A DNA stretch of 38,823 nt from Bacteroidales bacterium (lineage in GTDB: Bacteria > Bacteroidota > Bacteroidia > Bacteroidales > UBA932). Below, one piece after another: positions 13,755-22,591 of the stretch. Location of the stretch: positions 1 to 38,823 of the forward strand of contig SUYY01000023.1 of NCBI GenBank assembly GCA_015060205.1, written 5' to 3'. Numbering within the stretch: position 1 is the first letter of the stretch; each line of letters begins with the position of its first letter. The notes below the pieces were generated by a model, which was not told where the DNA came from, made no database searches, and saw only the letters and a list, made by a program, of their open reading frames with translations. The position numbers were made by a program, and so were the translations under genes.

Positions 13755-16700
13755 CTATTTCAGAGTCGAAAGCATGAATTTAGACCAGAGGTTGTCGTTC
13801 TTGAGTTCAAGAGATGTCTCAAAGCACTTCCTGGCTTCAACCTCTTCTCCAAGACCGAGATATCCCAGTCCCATCATGCGGTAGGCCATGGTGTTGATTC
13901 CCTCGACGGTAAGGCTGGATGTTCCTTCCGCGCCGTAGAAACTTACGATATCCTCCACTATTGCAGCCTTGCCCTCAGTCAGAAGAGCCTCATAGATAGC
14001 CTTGGCTTCAGCCTTTCTTCCGAGTTTCTCAAGGGCAAGACCCTTCCAGTAGCGGCAGAAAGAAAGTTTTGTATCCACACCGACAGCCTTCTTATAGCAT
14101 GCATTGGCCTTTGACTTCTGACCCATCTTTGCATAGGCATCACCCATGAATACATAGGTCTGTGCATCACGCGGACTTCTCTCGTCCACGAGGAACACCT
14201 GATGGTTCACCGGATATTCGAACGACTTCTCATAGAGAGCAAGCGCACCCTTGCAGTCTCCGGCAAGAACCTTCTGATGACCGGCACAGAGAAGTGCATC
14301 CACATAGACCTCATGGAAGGATGCAACACCCTCACGGGTAGGGAAATAGCAGTTCTCGAGGAGATCAAGCACATAGTCATATTCTCCGACGAATGTTCCT
14401 GTCACCACCTCCTGGGCAAGAGGATAATAACGCTTTACAGCAGTTTTGTGATGAGACTTGAGGATCTCATACCTTCTTGCCACAGACTCACCCTTCGCTT
14501 CAAGGACATGCTCCTGCTCTTCGAGGTAGAGGGCCTTGTCCGGAGCGATGGCAACAGCCTTTGCATAGCACTTGGCTGCCTCGTCATAATCCTTGGTATA
14601 GAGCCAGTTGTACCATCCGAGATTTCTCCACGCAAGGTCCATCTGAGGATTAAGTTCCACACATCTGAGCCACTGCTCTGCAGCCGCATCCTGCTGCTTG
14701 TTGTAGAGCAGGCAGCCGAGATAATAGTACGGCTTGTCGCTTTCAGGGAAGTATTCCTTTGCCTTTTCAAGCACAGGAATGGTCTCCAGACGGAAAGGAT
14801 TGCAATAGTCGACAGGCATTGAAAGAGCAGCCTCGTACATTGCCTTGTCGCCCGTGAGATAGCCAAGCCACATCTTGACTGTCGGATATGCCTTCAGGGC
14901 ATCGGCCTCATTGAGTATCTTCACCGCCTCGTCCTTGAAGCCGTTGTGCAGATACAGAAGGGCCAGTTCAAGATAATCCTCTATCTCGCCTCCCATAAGA
15001 GTGACATATCCGGAAGTACCGTTGATCTTGTCAAGTTCATAAGTGGTATAGATATTCAGAGGATCGACTGCCAGGATGCCTTCCAGAAGGGTCTTTGCCT
15101 CATCCGTGCGGCCTTCAGCACGAAGGATCGACGCCTTGAGGTTCACTGAATTCCAGTTGTTGCCGTTGTTCTGGATGGACTCATCAAGACGGATAAGGGC
15201 GTTCTTATAGTCCTTTACCTGTGAGTACATCTGGGCAAGTTGATAGTTTGCAGGTGAATTGTATGCAAAGTTCCATGTCGCACGATAAAGAGTATCCATG
15301 GCCTCGGCATATTTGCCCTGGGTCTTGAGAATCAGACCAAGGTTATACATAGCCTCGCAGTCGGCAGGACGGGTGTAGTCGTGGGTCTGACGACGGATGG
15401 CACGACGGAAATGCTCTGCAGCCTTTTCATACTCACCGTTCTTGCGAAGAATGACACCCATCTGAGTGTTTGAGCGGGTGTCGCCCGGATCCCTGCGAAG
15501 CACTTCAAGGAAATAGTCTGCAGGATTGACGAAAGGATTGTGGAACTGAAGGTTACGGAGTCCCACGAAATAGCATTCCTCGTTGTTCTCTATCTCATGA
15601 GGACGCTTAGGACGGTCCACAATCTCAGGAAGCGGCTTGTCATAACTTGTATCCTTGCGAGGAGTATAACTGAGAACAGGGTTTCCGTCAGCATCATAAA
15701 GATTCATTGTCATCTCGTACTGCTTCCATGCCTCATCAAGTTTCACGCTCTCCACAAACGGCTTGTCAGGGGCTATTGTAAGGACGTTTTCATAAACCTT
15801 TTCCCCGTTTCTTACCAGTTCCACCTTCATTCCTTCCTTGATCTCGGTAGTATTTACACCAAGGAGATACTTTCCCTTGCCCTGAGGCTCGAAGTTCATG
15901 GCAGCAAGAGTGTTGCCGGCCTTCACTCCCTTGATGTTGCGGATACCGTAGTAGTACTGGGTGAACTTCTTCACCTCATAAGGCTTGTTCCAGTTGTAGT
16001 CCGGCTGATTGTCGGAATAGGCACCCATCATCAGTTCGATATAGTGTCCTGAATCGTCAGTCAGGATCTTAGTGTCCCACATGGAGTTAGGACCCCAAAG
16101 CCAGAACTTTCCACCCTTGTTGATATGGTGGTTGGCTGTCAGCATGGTTCCTGCATCGGCACCATGGTCATAACCTGCCACAAAGTCCTCCTTCAGGTCA
16201 TGCACGAACATGGAGTTCGACATATAGTGGTTCTTCCACCATGAAACATCGACGTCATCATTGTAGAACTGCATGTCATTGAAGGTCTCATGGGTAATAG
16301 GCCAATGTGCGAACCAGTTCTTGCAATGGAAAGTCACGAAATCCACGCTCTGAGGGAAGATGATCTGATAGTTCTCATCCACCTTTGTAGCCACATTGGA
16401 CCAGTAGAGAAGCGAGTTGTCATCGGCAGTCGAGTTGATCAGGCGGCCGTTGATCTCCATATATGACTTGCCTGGACGAAGAGTGATGCCGATGGCCCAC
16501 TGCATCCTGTGGCGGAACTCCACTTCACCGACCCAGATAGTCTTGCTGCCGTCTTCATTTTCGACGATCTTGCAGTCCACAGGCATGTTTGTAGTGTTTC
16601 TGTGGTGATGGAAAACGTTCCACTCCACACCGCCGGAAATCCATGAGCCAAGCATGCCGACATTAGCAGGCTTCACCACCTCGTTATGATAGAATATGTC

Positions 16701-17057
16701 ATAACCGTTGGTCTTGTCCACAGCATAGAACAGGCGGCCTCCGATCTCGGGAAGTACGCAAAGTTGCACATATTCATTCTCAAGAAACAGAGCCTTATAT
16801 GTACGGTTCTCCTTCTGACGCTCCATGTTCTCATTCACGACATACATATTGTCATCGAGGACATAAGGATATACGCTGCGGCGAGCACGCTGGTATGACC
16901 AGTCACGCTCGAAAATAGGAGCGGTCTCCGGAGCAGAACCAATATAGGTCGACATCTCAAGTGTACCCTCCCAGGCCTTGACGCCTGTCTCCTGCGCCTG
17001 GGCTGTCATGAAGCCCAAGCATGAAATCATTACTAGTAAAACAAATGCTCTTTTCAT
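13755..17057 (-). CDS. Secreted DUF5107 domain protein with C-terminal TPR repeats
   Basis: This 1100-residue protein has a signal peptide (MKRAFVLLVMISCLGFMTAQAQ) and two parts. Residues about 30-450 match the DUF5107 family, a galactose-mutarotase-like beta-sandwich, with LPEIGGRLFYAVDKTNGYD, WISGGVEWN (E145) and an HHH triplet at 150-152 that could be active-site residues. Residues about 500-1090 are at least eight tetratricopeptide repeats, for example NTQMGVILRKNGEYEKAAEHF and MYNLGLILKTQGKYAEAM. It starts 13 bases after the sialidase-fold gene, so the two are co-transcribed. A glycan-active or binding role is inferred from this context; no activity can be named from sequence. No lipobox is present, so it is probably periplasmic. 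Confidence 0.85.
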   Translation of the reverse strand: MKRAFVLLVMISCLGFMTAQAQETGVKAWEGTLEMSTYIGSAPETAPIFERDWSYQRARRSVYPYVLDDNMYVVNENMERQKENRTYKALFLENEYVQLCVLPEIGGRLFYAVDKTNGYDIFYHNEVVKPANVGMLGSWISGGVEWNVFHHHRNTTNMPVDCKIVENEDGSKTIWVGEVEFRHRMQWAIGITLRPGKSYMEINGRLINSTADDNSLLYWSNVATKVDENYQIIFPQSVDFVTFHCKNWFAHWPITHETFNDMQFYNDDVDVSWWKNHYMSNSMFVHDLKEDFVAGYDHGADAGTMLTANHHINKGGKFWLWGPNSMWDTKILTDDSGHYIELMMGAYSDNQPDYNWNKPYEVKKFTQYYYGIRNIKGVKAGNTLAAMNFEPQGKGKYLLGVNTTEIKEGMKVELVRNGEKVYENVLTIAPDKPFVESVKLDEAWKQYEMTMNLYDADGNPVLSYTPRKDTSYDKPLPEIVDRPKRPHEIENNEECYFVGLRNLQFHNPFVNPADYFLEVLRRDPGDTRSNTQMGVILRKNGEYEKAAEHFRRAIRRQTHDYTRPADCEAMYNLGLILKTQGKYAEAMDTLYRATWNFAYNSPANYQLAQMYSQVKDYKNALIRLDESIQNNGNNWNSVNLKASILRAEGRTDEAKTLLEGILAVDPLNIYTTYELDKINGTSGYVTLMGGEIEDYLELALLYLHNGFKDEAVKILNEADALKAYPTVKMWLGYLTGDKAMYEAALSMPVDYCNPFRLETIPVLEKAKEYFPESDKPYYYLGCLLYNKQQDAAAEQWLRCVELNPQMDLAWRNLGWYNWLYTKDYDEAAKCYAKAVAIAPDKALYLEEQEHVLEAKGESVARRYEILKSHHKTAVKRYYPLAQEVVTGTFVGEYDYVLDLLENCYFPTREGVASFHEVYVDALLCAGHQKVLAGDCKGALALYEKSFEYPVNHQVFLVDERSPRDAQTYVFMGDAYAKMGQKSKANACYKKAVGVDTKLSFCRYWKGLALEKLGRKAEAKAIYEALLTEGKAAIVEDIVSFYGAEGTSSLTVEGINTMAYRMMGLGYLGLGEEVEARKCFETSLELKNDNLWSKFMLSTLK

Positions 17058-17070
17058 AATATATATAACA

Positions 17071-18852
17071 CTACAAACCTTTAATATATTTCCAATTAGT
17101 TGTCAGACCACCCTCCATAGGCTCGGAAAGGAAGTCTTCACGTCCCGATGCATTGTCGTGCAGAACCGCATTCAAAGAGAGAGAGGAATCCTTGATGGTG
17201 AGGATGTTACGAGGAACCGCAATCTCTACTGCCCAGCCCTTGTCCACATCATCACTCTTATCCACAGTACCTTCAGCCAATCTGGATGAAACTATCGAGT
17301 CCACTTCGAATCCACCTTTGTCTGCGATGACAAGTCCGTCCGCGCTGACATTTATCGTCAGTGCATCAGAAGCCCGGGAGCCGGTTTCTGCGAGCATCAG
17401 AGCAACATAGTCTGACGTTGCCATGTCCGCATCCGTAACTTCCACGAGGAAGTATATGTTATCCTTGTCCTGAGATGCACGTACTGTGGCACTTGCATCG
17501 GAGAACTCGCCGAGGAAGAGTGCCTCGTCTGTGTTCTTCCACTCGCATCCCCTTCCGTTGACCCTCACATGGCGCGGGGTCGCCGTAATGTCGTGGTTAA
17601 GTGCCAGACGGACCACTCCTATGGTCTTTTCACCGCCACCTGGACGCTGGACAGTGGTTGCCAGCATGGTGTGGGAGGACTCGATCTCTGCACCCGGCCA
17701 TCCTGCCCAGTCCGGAAATATAGGTCTCGGACTTGTCTCAGACCAGTTGTGAGCCTTTTCATCACCGACCTTGGTATATATCTTACCTCTGGTTGTGAGC
17801 AGAAGGACTGTCTCACCCGAATGGAACTGCACGAGATATGGTCCCGATGCATTTCCGCCCTCATCCACATTGTCAAGCCGATAGGTAGGGCTGTCACTTG
17901 TCTCCTCATCTTCTACAGGAATCCATTTGCCGTCCTCCGGAGAGAATACTATGGATGTAGAGAACGACGGCCTGTTCTTCACGCGTCCGGTCACTGTCTC
18001 CATGGCAAAAGCCATCTGATCGGTTCCGTTAAGTATGATGCCCACCGGCATCTGGTCAGTCAGGAGATTACGACCCAGATCCTCGCACCACCAGTTCTTC
18101 CTCATCACACGAAGGGGCTTCTCACCGAGTTCCGGATACCATGTCCTGCCACCGTCTCTCGAGTAGACCATAGATGTTCCTGAATGGCTCCAACTGGTCC
18201 AAGGGCGGCTTTCCGAGAAATAGACCTGAATCTCACCGTCGCGGGTCTCCATCAGATGCGCCTCCCAGTTAGGACCGTGATAGATGGTCTGCTCGCCGTA
18301 CCAGGTCAGACCTCCGTCTTTGGAGAACTTGACCTTGAGTCCCTGCTCGGACTTGTATTCAGGCTTGTTGTAGGTGTAGACGGTACGGAACGAACTGCAC
18401 ACCATGAGTTCTCCGGTGCTGAGCACTAGTCCGTTGGCATTGGTATAGACCCTGATGTCTTCATTTCCCAATCCGTTCACCACATTCTCACACTCCCATA
18501 GATAGCCCATATGCTTCCAGTTCACAAGGTCGTCACTCTTGGCATAACGGGTATGGCGGCCGTTTCCGTCACCCGCCTTCAGACCCTCCTGCCAGAAGAG
18601 GATATATGTGCCGTCAGGAAGTACCCTCACGCGAGGATAGGAAGGCCATTTCAGGCTTACTGTATCCGCCGGAAGAAGATTGAATGTGGAATGCATGAGT
18701 TTGACACTCGACCGTCCGCTGTCTCCTGCATGGGAGTTCAGCGAAGTTTCCCCCTGATTCAACTCCTCGAACGGAGTCAGTTTCAGTCTGTCACCGCAGG
18801 CCGCACAAAGAAGCACGGCCAGGGCAATTGTCGTCAACCTATATATGTTCAT
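17071..18852 (-). CDS. Sialidase-fold (BNR) lipoprotein with CBM9-like C-terminus, copy 2
   Basis: This 593-residue lipoprotein (anchor Cys19, LCAAC) has a predicted six-bladed sialidase-superfamily propeller (about residues 25-425) with Asp-boxes SKDGGLTW (177-184) and SRDGGRTW (231-238). A C-terminal CBM9/DOMON-like sandwich follows (about 430-593, DNIYFLVEVTDAD). Instead of the sialidase FRIP motif it has YPRVRVLPDG, and two acidic residues, E197 in GPNWEAHL and E285 in AFAMETV, are placed like the catalytic pair of GH93 exo-arabinanases. It is paralogous to the protein at 22592-24484, sharing FEELNQG and NSHAG near the N-terminus. It probably cleaves an exposed glycan at the cell surface. 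The GH93 comparison is by eye and the substrate unproven. Confidence 0.8.
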   Translation of the reverse strand: MNIYRLTTIALAVLLCAACGDRLKLTPFEELNQGETSLNSHAGDSGRSSVKLMHSTFNLLPADTVSLKWPSYPRVRVLPDGTYILFWQEGLKAGDGNGRHTRYAKSDDLVNWKHMGYLWECENVVNGLGNEDIRVYTNANGLVLSTGELMVCSSFRTVYTYNKPEYKSEQGLKVKFSKDGGLTWYGEQTIYHGPNWEAHLMETRDGEIQVYFSESRPWTSWSHSGTSMVYSRDGGRTWYPELGEKPLRVMRKNWWCEDLGRNLLTDQMPVGIILNGTDQMAFAMETVTGRVKNRPSFSTSIVFSPEDGKWIPVEDEETSDSPTYRLDNVDEGGNASGPYLVQFHSGETVLLLTTRGKIYTKVGDEKAHNWSETSPRPIFPDWAGWPGAEIESSHTMLATTVQRPGGGEKTIGVVRLALNHDITATPRHVRVNGRGCEWKNTDEALFLGEFSDASATVRASQDKDNIYFLVEVTDADMATSDYVALMLAETGSRASDALTINVSADGLVIADKGGFEVDSIVSSRLAEGTVDKSDDVDKGWAVEIAVPRNILTIKDSSLSLNAVLHDNASGREDFLSEPMEGGLTTNWKYIKGL

Positions 18853-18873
18853 CTGTTATCTGTTTTATTATAG

Positions 18874-19134
18874 TTATTCCGATTGTGTCTTATGCGAAGA
18901 TGTCTTGCCATTTACAGATATGGCGTCACCGGCATTCCAGAGAACGGAATATCCGCCGGCAATCACAGACATGGATGTCTTGGTGCCAAGTCCTACTGAC
19001 TCGACATCGGAAGGTGTTGATGCCTGGAAAGATATGGTGGTTCCCTCGTCGGTCACACCTTGTCCAGCCTCCTCCTTTATGCATGAAATGCATACCGCCA
19101 GAGCGGACATCAGCAGAAAGGTCAGTTTTTTCAT
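18874..19134 (-). pseudogene. Truncated fimbrillin/SGBP-like lipoprotein fragment
   Basis: The frame from ATG 19134 encodes 86 residues: a lipoprotein signal (Cys18 in VCISC), then GTKTSMSVIAGGYSVLWNAG and DAISVNG. This is the opening of the N-terminal domain of fimbrillin-like PUL lipoproteins, also present in the 530-residue lipoprotein at 20963-22555. It stops after SSHKTQSE, far short of a full domain, and the sialidase-fold gene begins 22 bases later. It is therefore probably the 5' remnant of a deleted gene that still has its promoter and leads the operon. A short functional lipoprotein cannot be excluded. Confidence 0.6.
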
Positions 19135-19168
19135 TGCTTCAATAATTATTGTGGTTAAACTTCTACCA

Positions 19169-19176
19169 CAAAAATA
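19169..19176 (-). promoter_or_regulatory. -7 box in front of the truncated lipoprotein
   Basis: TATTTTTG on the minus strand fits TAnnTTTG and ends 34 bases before the ATG at 19134. It would be the promoter for the transcript that includes the sialidase-fold and DUF5107 genes. Confidence 0.45.
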
Positions 19177-19243
19177 TATTAATGCAGGCATCAATTTCCA
19201 CAATGGTCATATAACGGCATCTTTTGAACGAATTTTACGCATA

Positions 19244-19279
19244 CCGCCCCACCGGAACATAAAATTCCCGATGGGGCGG
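19244..19279. terminator. Strong GC-rich hairpin between the AAA-ATPase gene and the next operon
   Basis: CCGCCCCACCGGAA (19244-19257) pairs with the sequence at 19265-19279, with one wobble pair and one bulged base, around an A/T-rich loop. It lies 21 bases beyond the ATPase stop. No U-tract follows on either strand, so it may be a terminator of weaker type or an mRNA 3'-end stabiliser. Confidence 0.6.
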
Positions 19280-19299
19280 CATCGATAAGTCCATTATAT

Positions 19300-20838
19300 C
19301 TATTTGATTATCCAGTGATCCAGACTACGTGTGGATTTGCTGAAATTTACACCGACCTTTATAATTTCACGACCATCTGCTACAAATGGCAGGGCATAGT
19401 CTTTAGACTCAATCTGCGCCATTGCCTCCTCCGCAGACCCGTCTAACTTAAATTCCATTATATATATGAATTTATCTGTCCTTATGAGCAGGTCGATTCT
19501 TCCGTTACTGGTCCTGTATTCAGCATCAACAATATACACCGACATCAATTTCAATGTCAGATATATGACATTCTGATAATGGTTCTCAACATTACGTACC
19601 AGATCATACGGGTAGTCTGCAAAAAGACACGTCATATTATTCATGAATCCGTCAGCATCTCCACTTTTCAATGCCTGCACAGCCTTAGAGACAAAGTAGT
19701 TGGATTGGTCTTTCCTTATGTTTGTATAGTATGGAAGGAGGAAAAGCAGAAATCCCTTCTCAACTTCGCGGTTCGGGAATCCGAGTGTTACCAGATCAAA
19801 CTCATTATCATAGTCCTTGAAGGTAAGATAACCGCTCTGATATATCATAGCCACCGGACTGTCGGGATCTATTCCATTCAGGATATCTTTTCCGGTCTTA
19901 TAGCCGTCTATCTTATCCAATGGGAAATCAGACTTCTTGAGCAGTTCGACAAGATAGGTGGGAGTGCCTGTCTCGAACCAATAGTTGCCGTACTTGTTCT
20001 TATAGAAGGTATTGAGAATGCTGAACGGATTATACATTCCCGGAACATCTTCTGAAAAATGGTATCCGTCGTAATCGGTCCTCAGTCTCGCGCAGGCTTC
20101 CTCATATGTCTGACCATTCTTCACGGCAAGTTCCCTGATACTCTCATCGAAATTGCTCAGGAGTTCCTCTTCAGAAATACCGCAGATATCATAATATTGG
20201 GCATCCATAGAAAGGTCGTTGAGATTGTTCAGATCACTGAACACACTCACTTTTCCAAATTTGGTGACACCGGTAAGGAATCCGAAGTGTATCTGACCGT
20301 CGCAACTCTTCATCACACCATAGAACGCCTTGAGAGTATCCCGATAAGCATTCTGAAGATCAGGGTTGCCGATAGCCTGAAGAAGGGGCTTGTCATATTC
20401 ATCAACCAGAACAACTACTTTCTTCCCGGTCTTCTCTGATATAGCCATGATAAGGTTGTAGAAACGACCGTCAATGCTCCGGTCCACAGCAACTGTATCA
20501 TACTGGAGTTCGTAACGTTCGAGTTGCCTTCCAACAAGATCATACAGGTCCTCGAGCGTGTCGAATTTCTTTGCGTTCAGATCAAAATGAAGAACGGGAT
20601 ACTCTTTCCACTCTGTCTCAAGTTGTTCTATTGCGAGTCCTTCAAACAGGTGCTTCTGTCCTTTGAAGTATGACTCTATCGTCGAGAGCAGAAGGCTTTT
20701 GCCGAATCTACGCGGGCGACTGAGGAAGAAATATGTCCCCGACTTCACAAGATTATAGATATGGGCGGTCTTATCAACATATCCATAACCCTCAGTACGT
20801 ATCTTTTCAAAATTCTGAACTCCAATAGGATACTTCAT
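19300..20838 (-). CDS. AAA-ATPase-like / PD-(D/E)XK nuclease family protein
   Basis: This 512-residue protein has an AAA-ATPase-like N-terminal domain with the Walker A variant RPRRFGKS (41-48) and Walker B VVVLVDEYD (about 141-149). The C-terminal PD-(D/E)XK nuclease-like domain shows D449 (GRIDLLI) and EFK at 462-464. The family is very common and often multicopy in Bacteroidota, with no settled function; mobile-element or conflict roles have been suggested. It has its own promoter box and lies between two carbohydrate clusters that it does not resemble in function. The length is close to the family norm and it looks intact. Confidence 0.88.
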   Translation of the reverse strand: MKYPIGVQNFEKIRTEGYGYVDKTAHIYNLVKSGTYFFLSRPRRFGKSLLLSTIESYFKGQKHLFEGLAIEQLETEWKEYPVLHFDLNAKKFDTLEDLYDLVGRQLERYELQYDTVAVDRSIDGRFYNLIMAISEKTGKKVVVLVDEYDKPLLQAIGNPDLQNAYRDTLKAFYGVMKSCDGQIHFGFLTGVTKFGKVSVFSDLNNLNDLSMDAQYYDICGISEEELLSNFDESIRELAVKNGQTYEEACARLRTDYDGYHFSEDVPGMYNPFSILNTFYKNKYGNYWFETGTPTYLVELLKKSDFPLDKIDGYKTGKDILNGIDPDSPVAMIYQSGYLTFKDYDNEFDLVTLGFPNREVEKGFLLFLLPYYTNIRKDQSNYFVSKAVQALKSGDADGFMNNMTCLFADYPYDLVRNVENHYQNVIYLTLKLMSVYIVDAEYRTSNGRIDLLIRTDKFIYIMEFKLDGSAEEAMAQIESKDYALPFVADGREIIKVGVNFSKSTRSLDHWIIK

Positions 20839-20864
20839 AATTGTCTTCTTCTTTGTTCAACAGA

Positions 20865-20872
20865 CAAATATA
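20865..20872 (-). promoter_or_regulatory. -7 box of the AAA-ATPase-like gene
   Basis: TATATTTG on the minus strand matches TAnnTTTG exactly and lies 26 bases before the ATG at 20838. No -33 TTTG at the normal distance. Confidence 0.55.
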
Positions 20873-20904
20873 ACAATAATCTTTGCAAACTCATTAAAGG
20901 AGCA

Positions 20905-20937
20905 CGAAAAAGGAGCCTGAGTGATGTCAGGCTCCTT
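20905..20937 (-). terminator. Intrinsic terminator ending the SusCD operon
   Basis: AAGGAGCCTGA (20910-20920) pairs perfectly with TCAGGCTCCTT (20927-20937) around a six-base loop. On the minus strand it runs into TTTTT, a textbook intrinsic terminator 25 bases after the stop of the glycan-binding lipoprotein. It marks the end of the polysaccharide utilisation operon. Confidence 0.9.
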
Positions 20938-20962
20938 GAAAGGTATGAATGTGAGGGATTGA

Positions 20963-22555
20963 CTACTGGTTTCTTACGTGTCCATAAACACGTAATTCTG
21001 CAAATCCCCACTGGCTTTCTGGTGTCTCCTTCACGAGATCCATGAACTGAACGCCATCGATAGCATCCTTCGGCATCAGTACGCCGTCCACGTTGTCGCG
21101 GGTTCTCGTACAGCACAGGATAAGGCCGTTGAAGTCTCTTGCACGCGGTGCAGGCTGATCATAAGGCTTCACATAAGTCTTGGATACATAGTAGTTGTTA
21201 TACTCCCATGTCCAAGGAAGAGCCGAATCCTCCACAGTGAGACTCTCGAGGGTACCGTATGCGAGAGAACCATCTGCCTTCGGGAATACACTGTACTCAC
21301 GAACATCAAGAGTCCAAGGCATCCAGTCATGTCCACCAGTGAGATCAATGTTGTCAGGATGATAGATTCCCTCATATTCGAAAATTATCTGATCCACGCG
21401 AGTCGGACAGGTTTCTTTCGAAATACCTTGCGAAGACTTATTGAAGTCAAGTCGGATATATGATCCACGAATGGTCTCATTCCCATCAATATCATAGGCA
21501 ACGCCCTTACCACCATTAAGCACACCACTTGGTATTCTCCAGAAAGTAGTAATATCACCATCACCAGCATGCCAAAGATTGTGAGGGTTCACATCTATTG
21601 ATTTAGTTCCAAACTCACGGTAGCATCCGGCGAATCCTTCTGGATCACTGTCAATGACAAACTCTGTGAACTTGGTGAATGAGCCGCCAGCAGAAAGACT
21701 TCCGAGGTCAGCAACACCTGTGCGGTCGAGAGTCACTGCAGGCATATCCTGAACATACATATAACCGTCAGTCTTGAAACGTACTGAAACGCCTTCAGCC
21801 ATTGCTGCAGGAACCGCAGGGATGTAGTAAACGCCCGGAGCGATGGTCTCCTGACCTTCTGCAGGTGAGAGGATCACGTGCGGAACACCGTCGAGAACTG
21901 TAACTTCAGGAGCAGCATTGTCGTTGATGATGACAGAAGCCTTTCCTGCAAGGAAGTTCTGAGCGTTAAGACTTCTGATGACAACTTCTGTCACACCAGA
22001 CTCAACCACGTTCACCTTGATGTAACCGAGAACGTTGTAGAAATTGAGGGTCTTGTCTGTTGAAGCGGCAACACGGAGGTTGGTAGCAGCAGATGGAGCA
22101 CCCACCTTGTCAGCAACATGCCTGTAAGGAAGGATAAGTTCAAGTTCATTACCTACGAGAATGACATCCTCTGCATAAGGATATACTGCATAAACCTTGT
22201 CTGCCTCGAATTTCTCTCCGTCGAACTGAGCGGTCTTGCCTTCTTCCTTGATTGAATCCTCAGTGGTAGCGTATGGATATGCAGCACCTTCGTCAGGATA
22301 GATACCGATGACGTCAGATGCGTCCCATGCAACCACGTTAGCATCTACTGCCTCAAAGTTAACAGCCTTGTAACCTGCCAGAATTTCTTCTCCCGGTTCG
22401 TCACCCGGATTTTCAGGGTTCTCTCCTGGATTTTCAGGATTTTCACCCGGCTGCTCAGTAGGATCCTTTTCATCATCGTTAGGAACCTGTTCTGGTTCGC
22501 AGGCAAACATCAATGATGTCATTGCCAAAAGCATAAAAAGTCGATTGAATTTCAT
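20963..22555 (-). CDS. PUL surface lipoprotein, probable glycan-binding protein (SGBP-like)
   Basis: This 530-residue lipoprotein has the anchor Cys19 followed by an acidic Pro/Glu/Asn tether (about residues 24-58) with PGENPEN repeats. It then has an N-terminal fimbrillin-like sandwich (VVAWDASDVIGIYP onward) and a C-terminal domain from about residue 310 that ends WGFAELRVYGHV, as in galactose-binding-like (discoidin/F5-8 type C) domains. A mobile tether plus sandwich domains at the end of a SusCD operon is the pattern of surface glycan-binding proteins. Binding rather than catalysis is inferred from position and domains. It starts 36 bases after the preceding sialidase-fold gene. Confidence 0.7.
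   Translation of the reverse strand: MKFNRLFMLLAMTSLMFACEPEQVPNDDEKDPTEQPGENPENPGENPENPGDEPGEEILAGYKAVNFEAVDANVVAWDASDVIGIYPDEGAAYPYATTEDSIKEEGKTAQFDGEKFEADKVYAVYPYAEDVILVGNELELILPYRHVADKVGAPSAATNLRVAASTDKTLNFYNVLGYIKVNVVESGVTEVVIRSLNAQNFLAGKASVIINDNAAPEVTVLDGVPHVILSPAEGQETIAPGVYYIPAVPAAMAEGVSVRFKTDGYMYVQDMPAVTLDRTGVADLGSLSAGGSFTKFTEFVIDSDPEGFAGCYREFGTKSIDVNPHNLWHAGDGDITTFWRIPSGVLNGGKGVAYDIDGNETIRGSYIRLDFNKSSQGISKETCPTRVDQIIFEYEGIYHPDNIDLTGGHDWMPWTLDVREYSVFPKADGSLAYGTLESLTVEDSALPWTWEYNNYYVSKTYVKPYDQPAPRARDFNGLILCCTRTRDNVDGVLMPKDAIDGVQFMDLVKETPESQWGFAELRVYGHVRNQ
22387..22450 (-). repeat. Tandem repeat coding for the PGENPEN tether
   Basis: About two and a half copies of a roughly 21-base unit encode PGENPEN, then PGENPEN, then PGDEPGEE. 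The unit is imperfect at the nucleotide level, so tether length could vary between strains by slippage. Confidence 0.6.
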
Positions 22556-22591
22556 ATCAACAATTGTTTTTAAGTTAATAATATGGTGATT

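Noticed and set aside
19300..20838. Dedicated phage-defence system
   Set aside because: The AAA-ATPase/PD-(D/E)XK family is widespread and multicopy in Bacteroidota; no partner defence gene is nearby, so defence is not supported.
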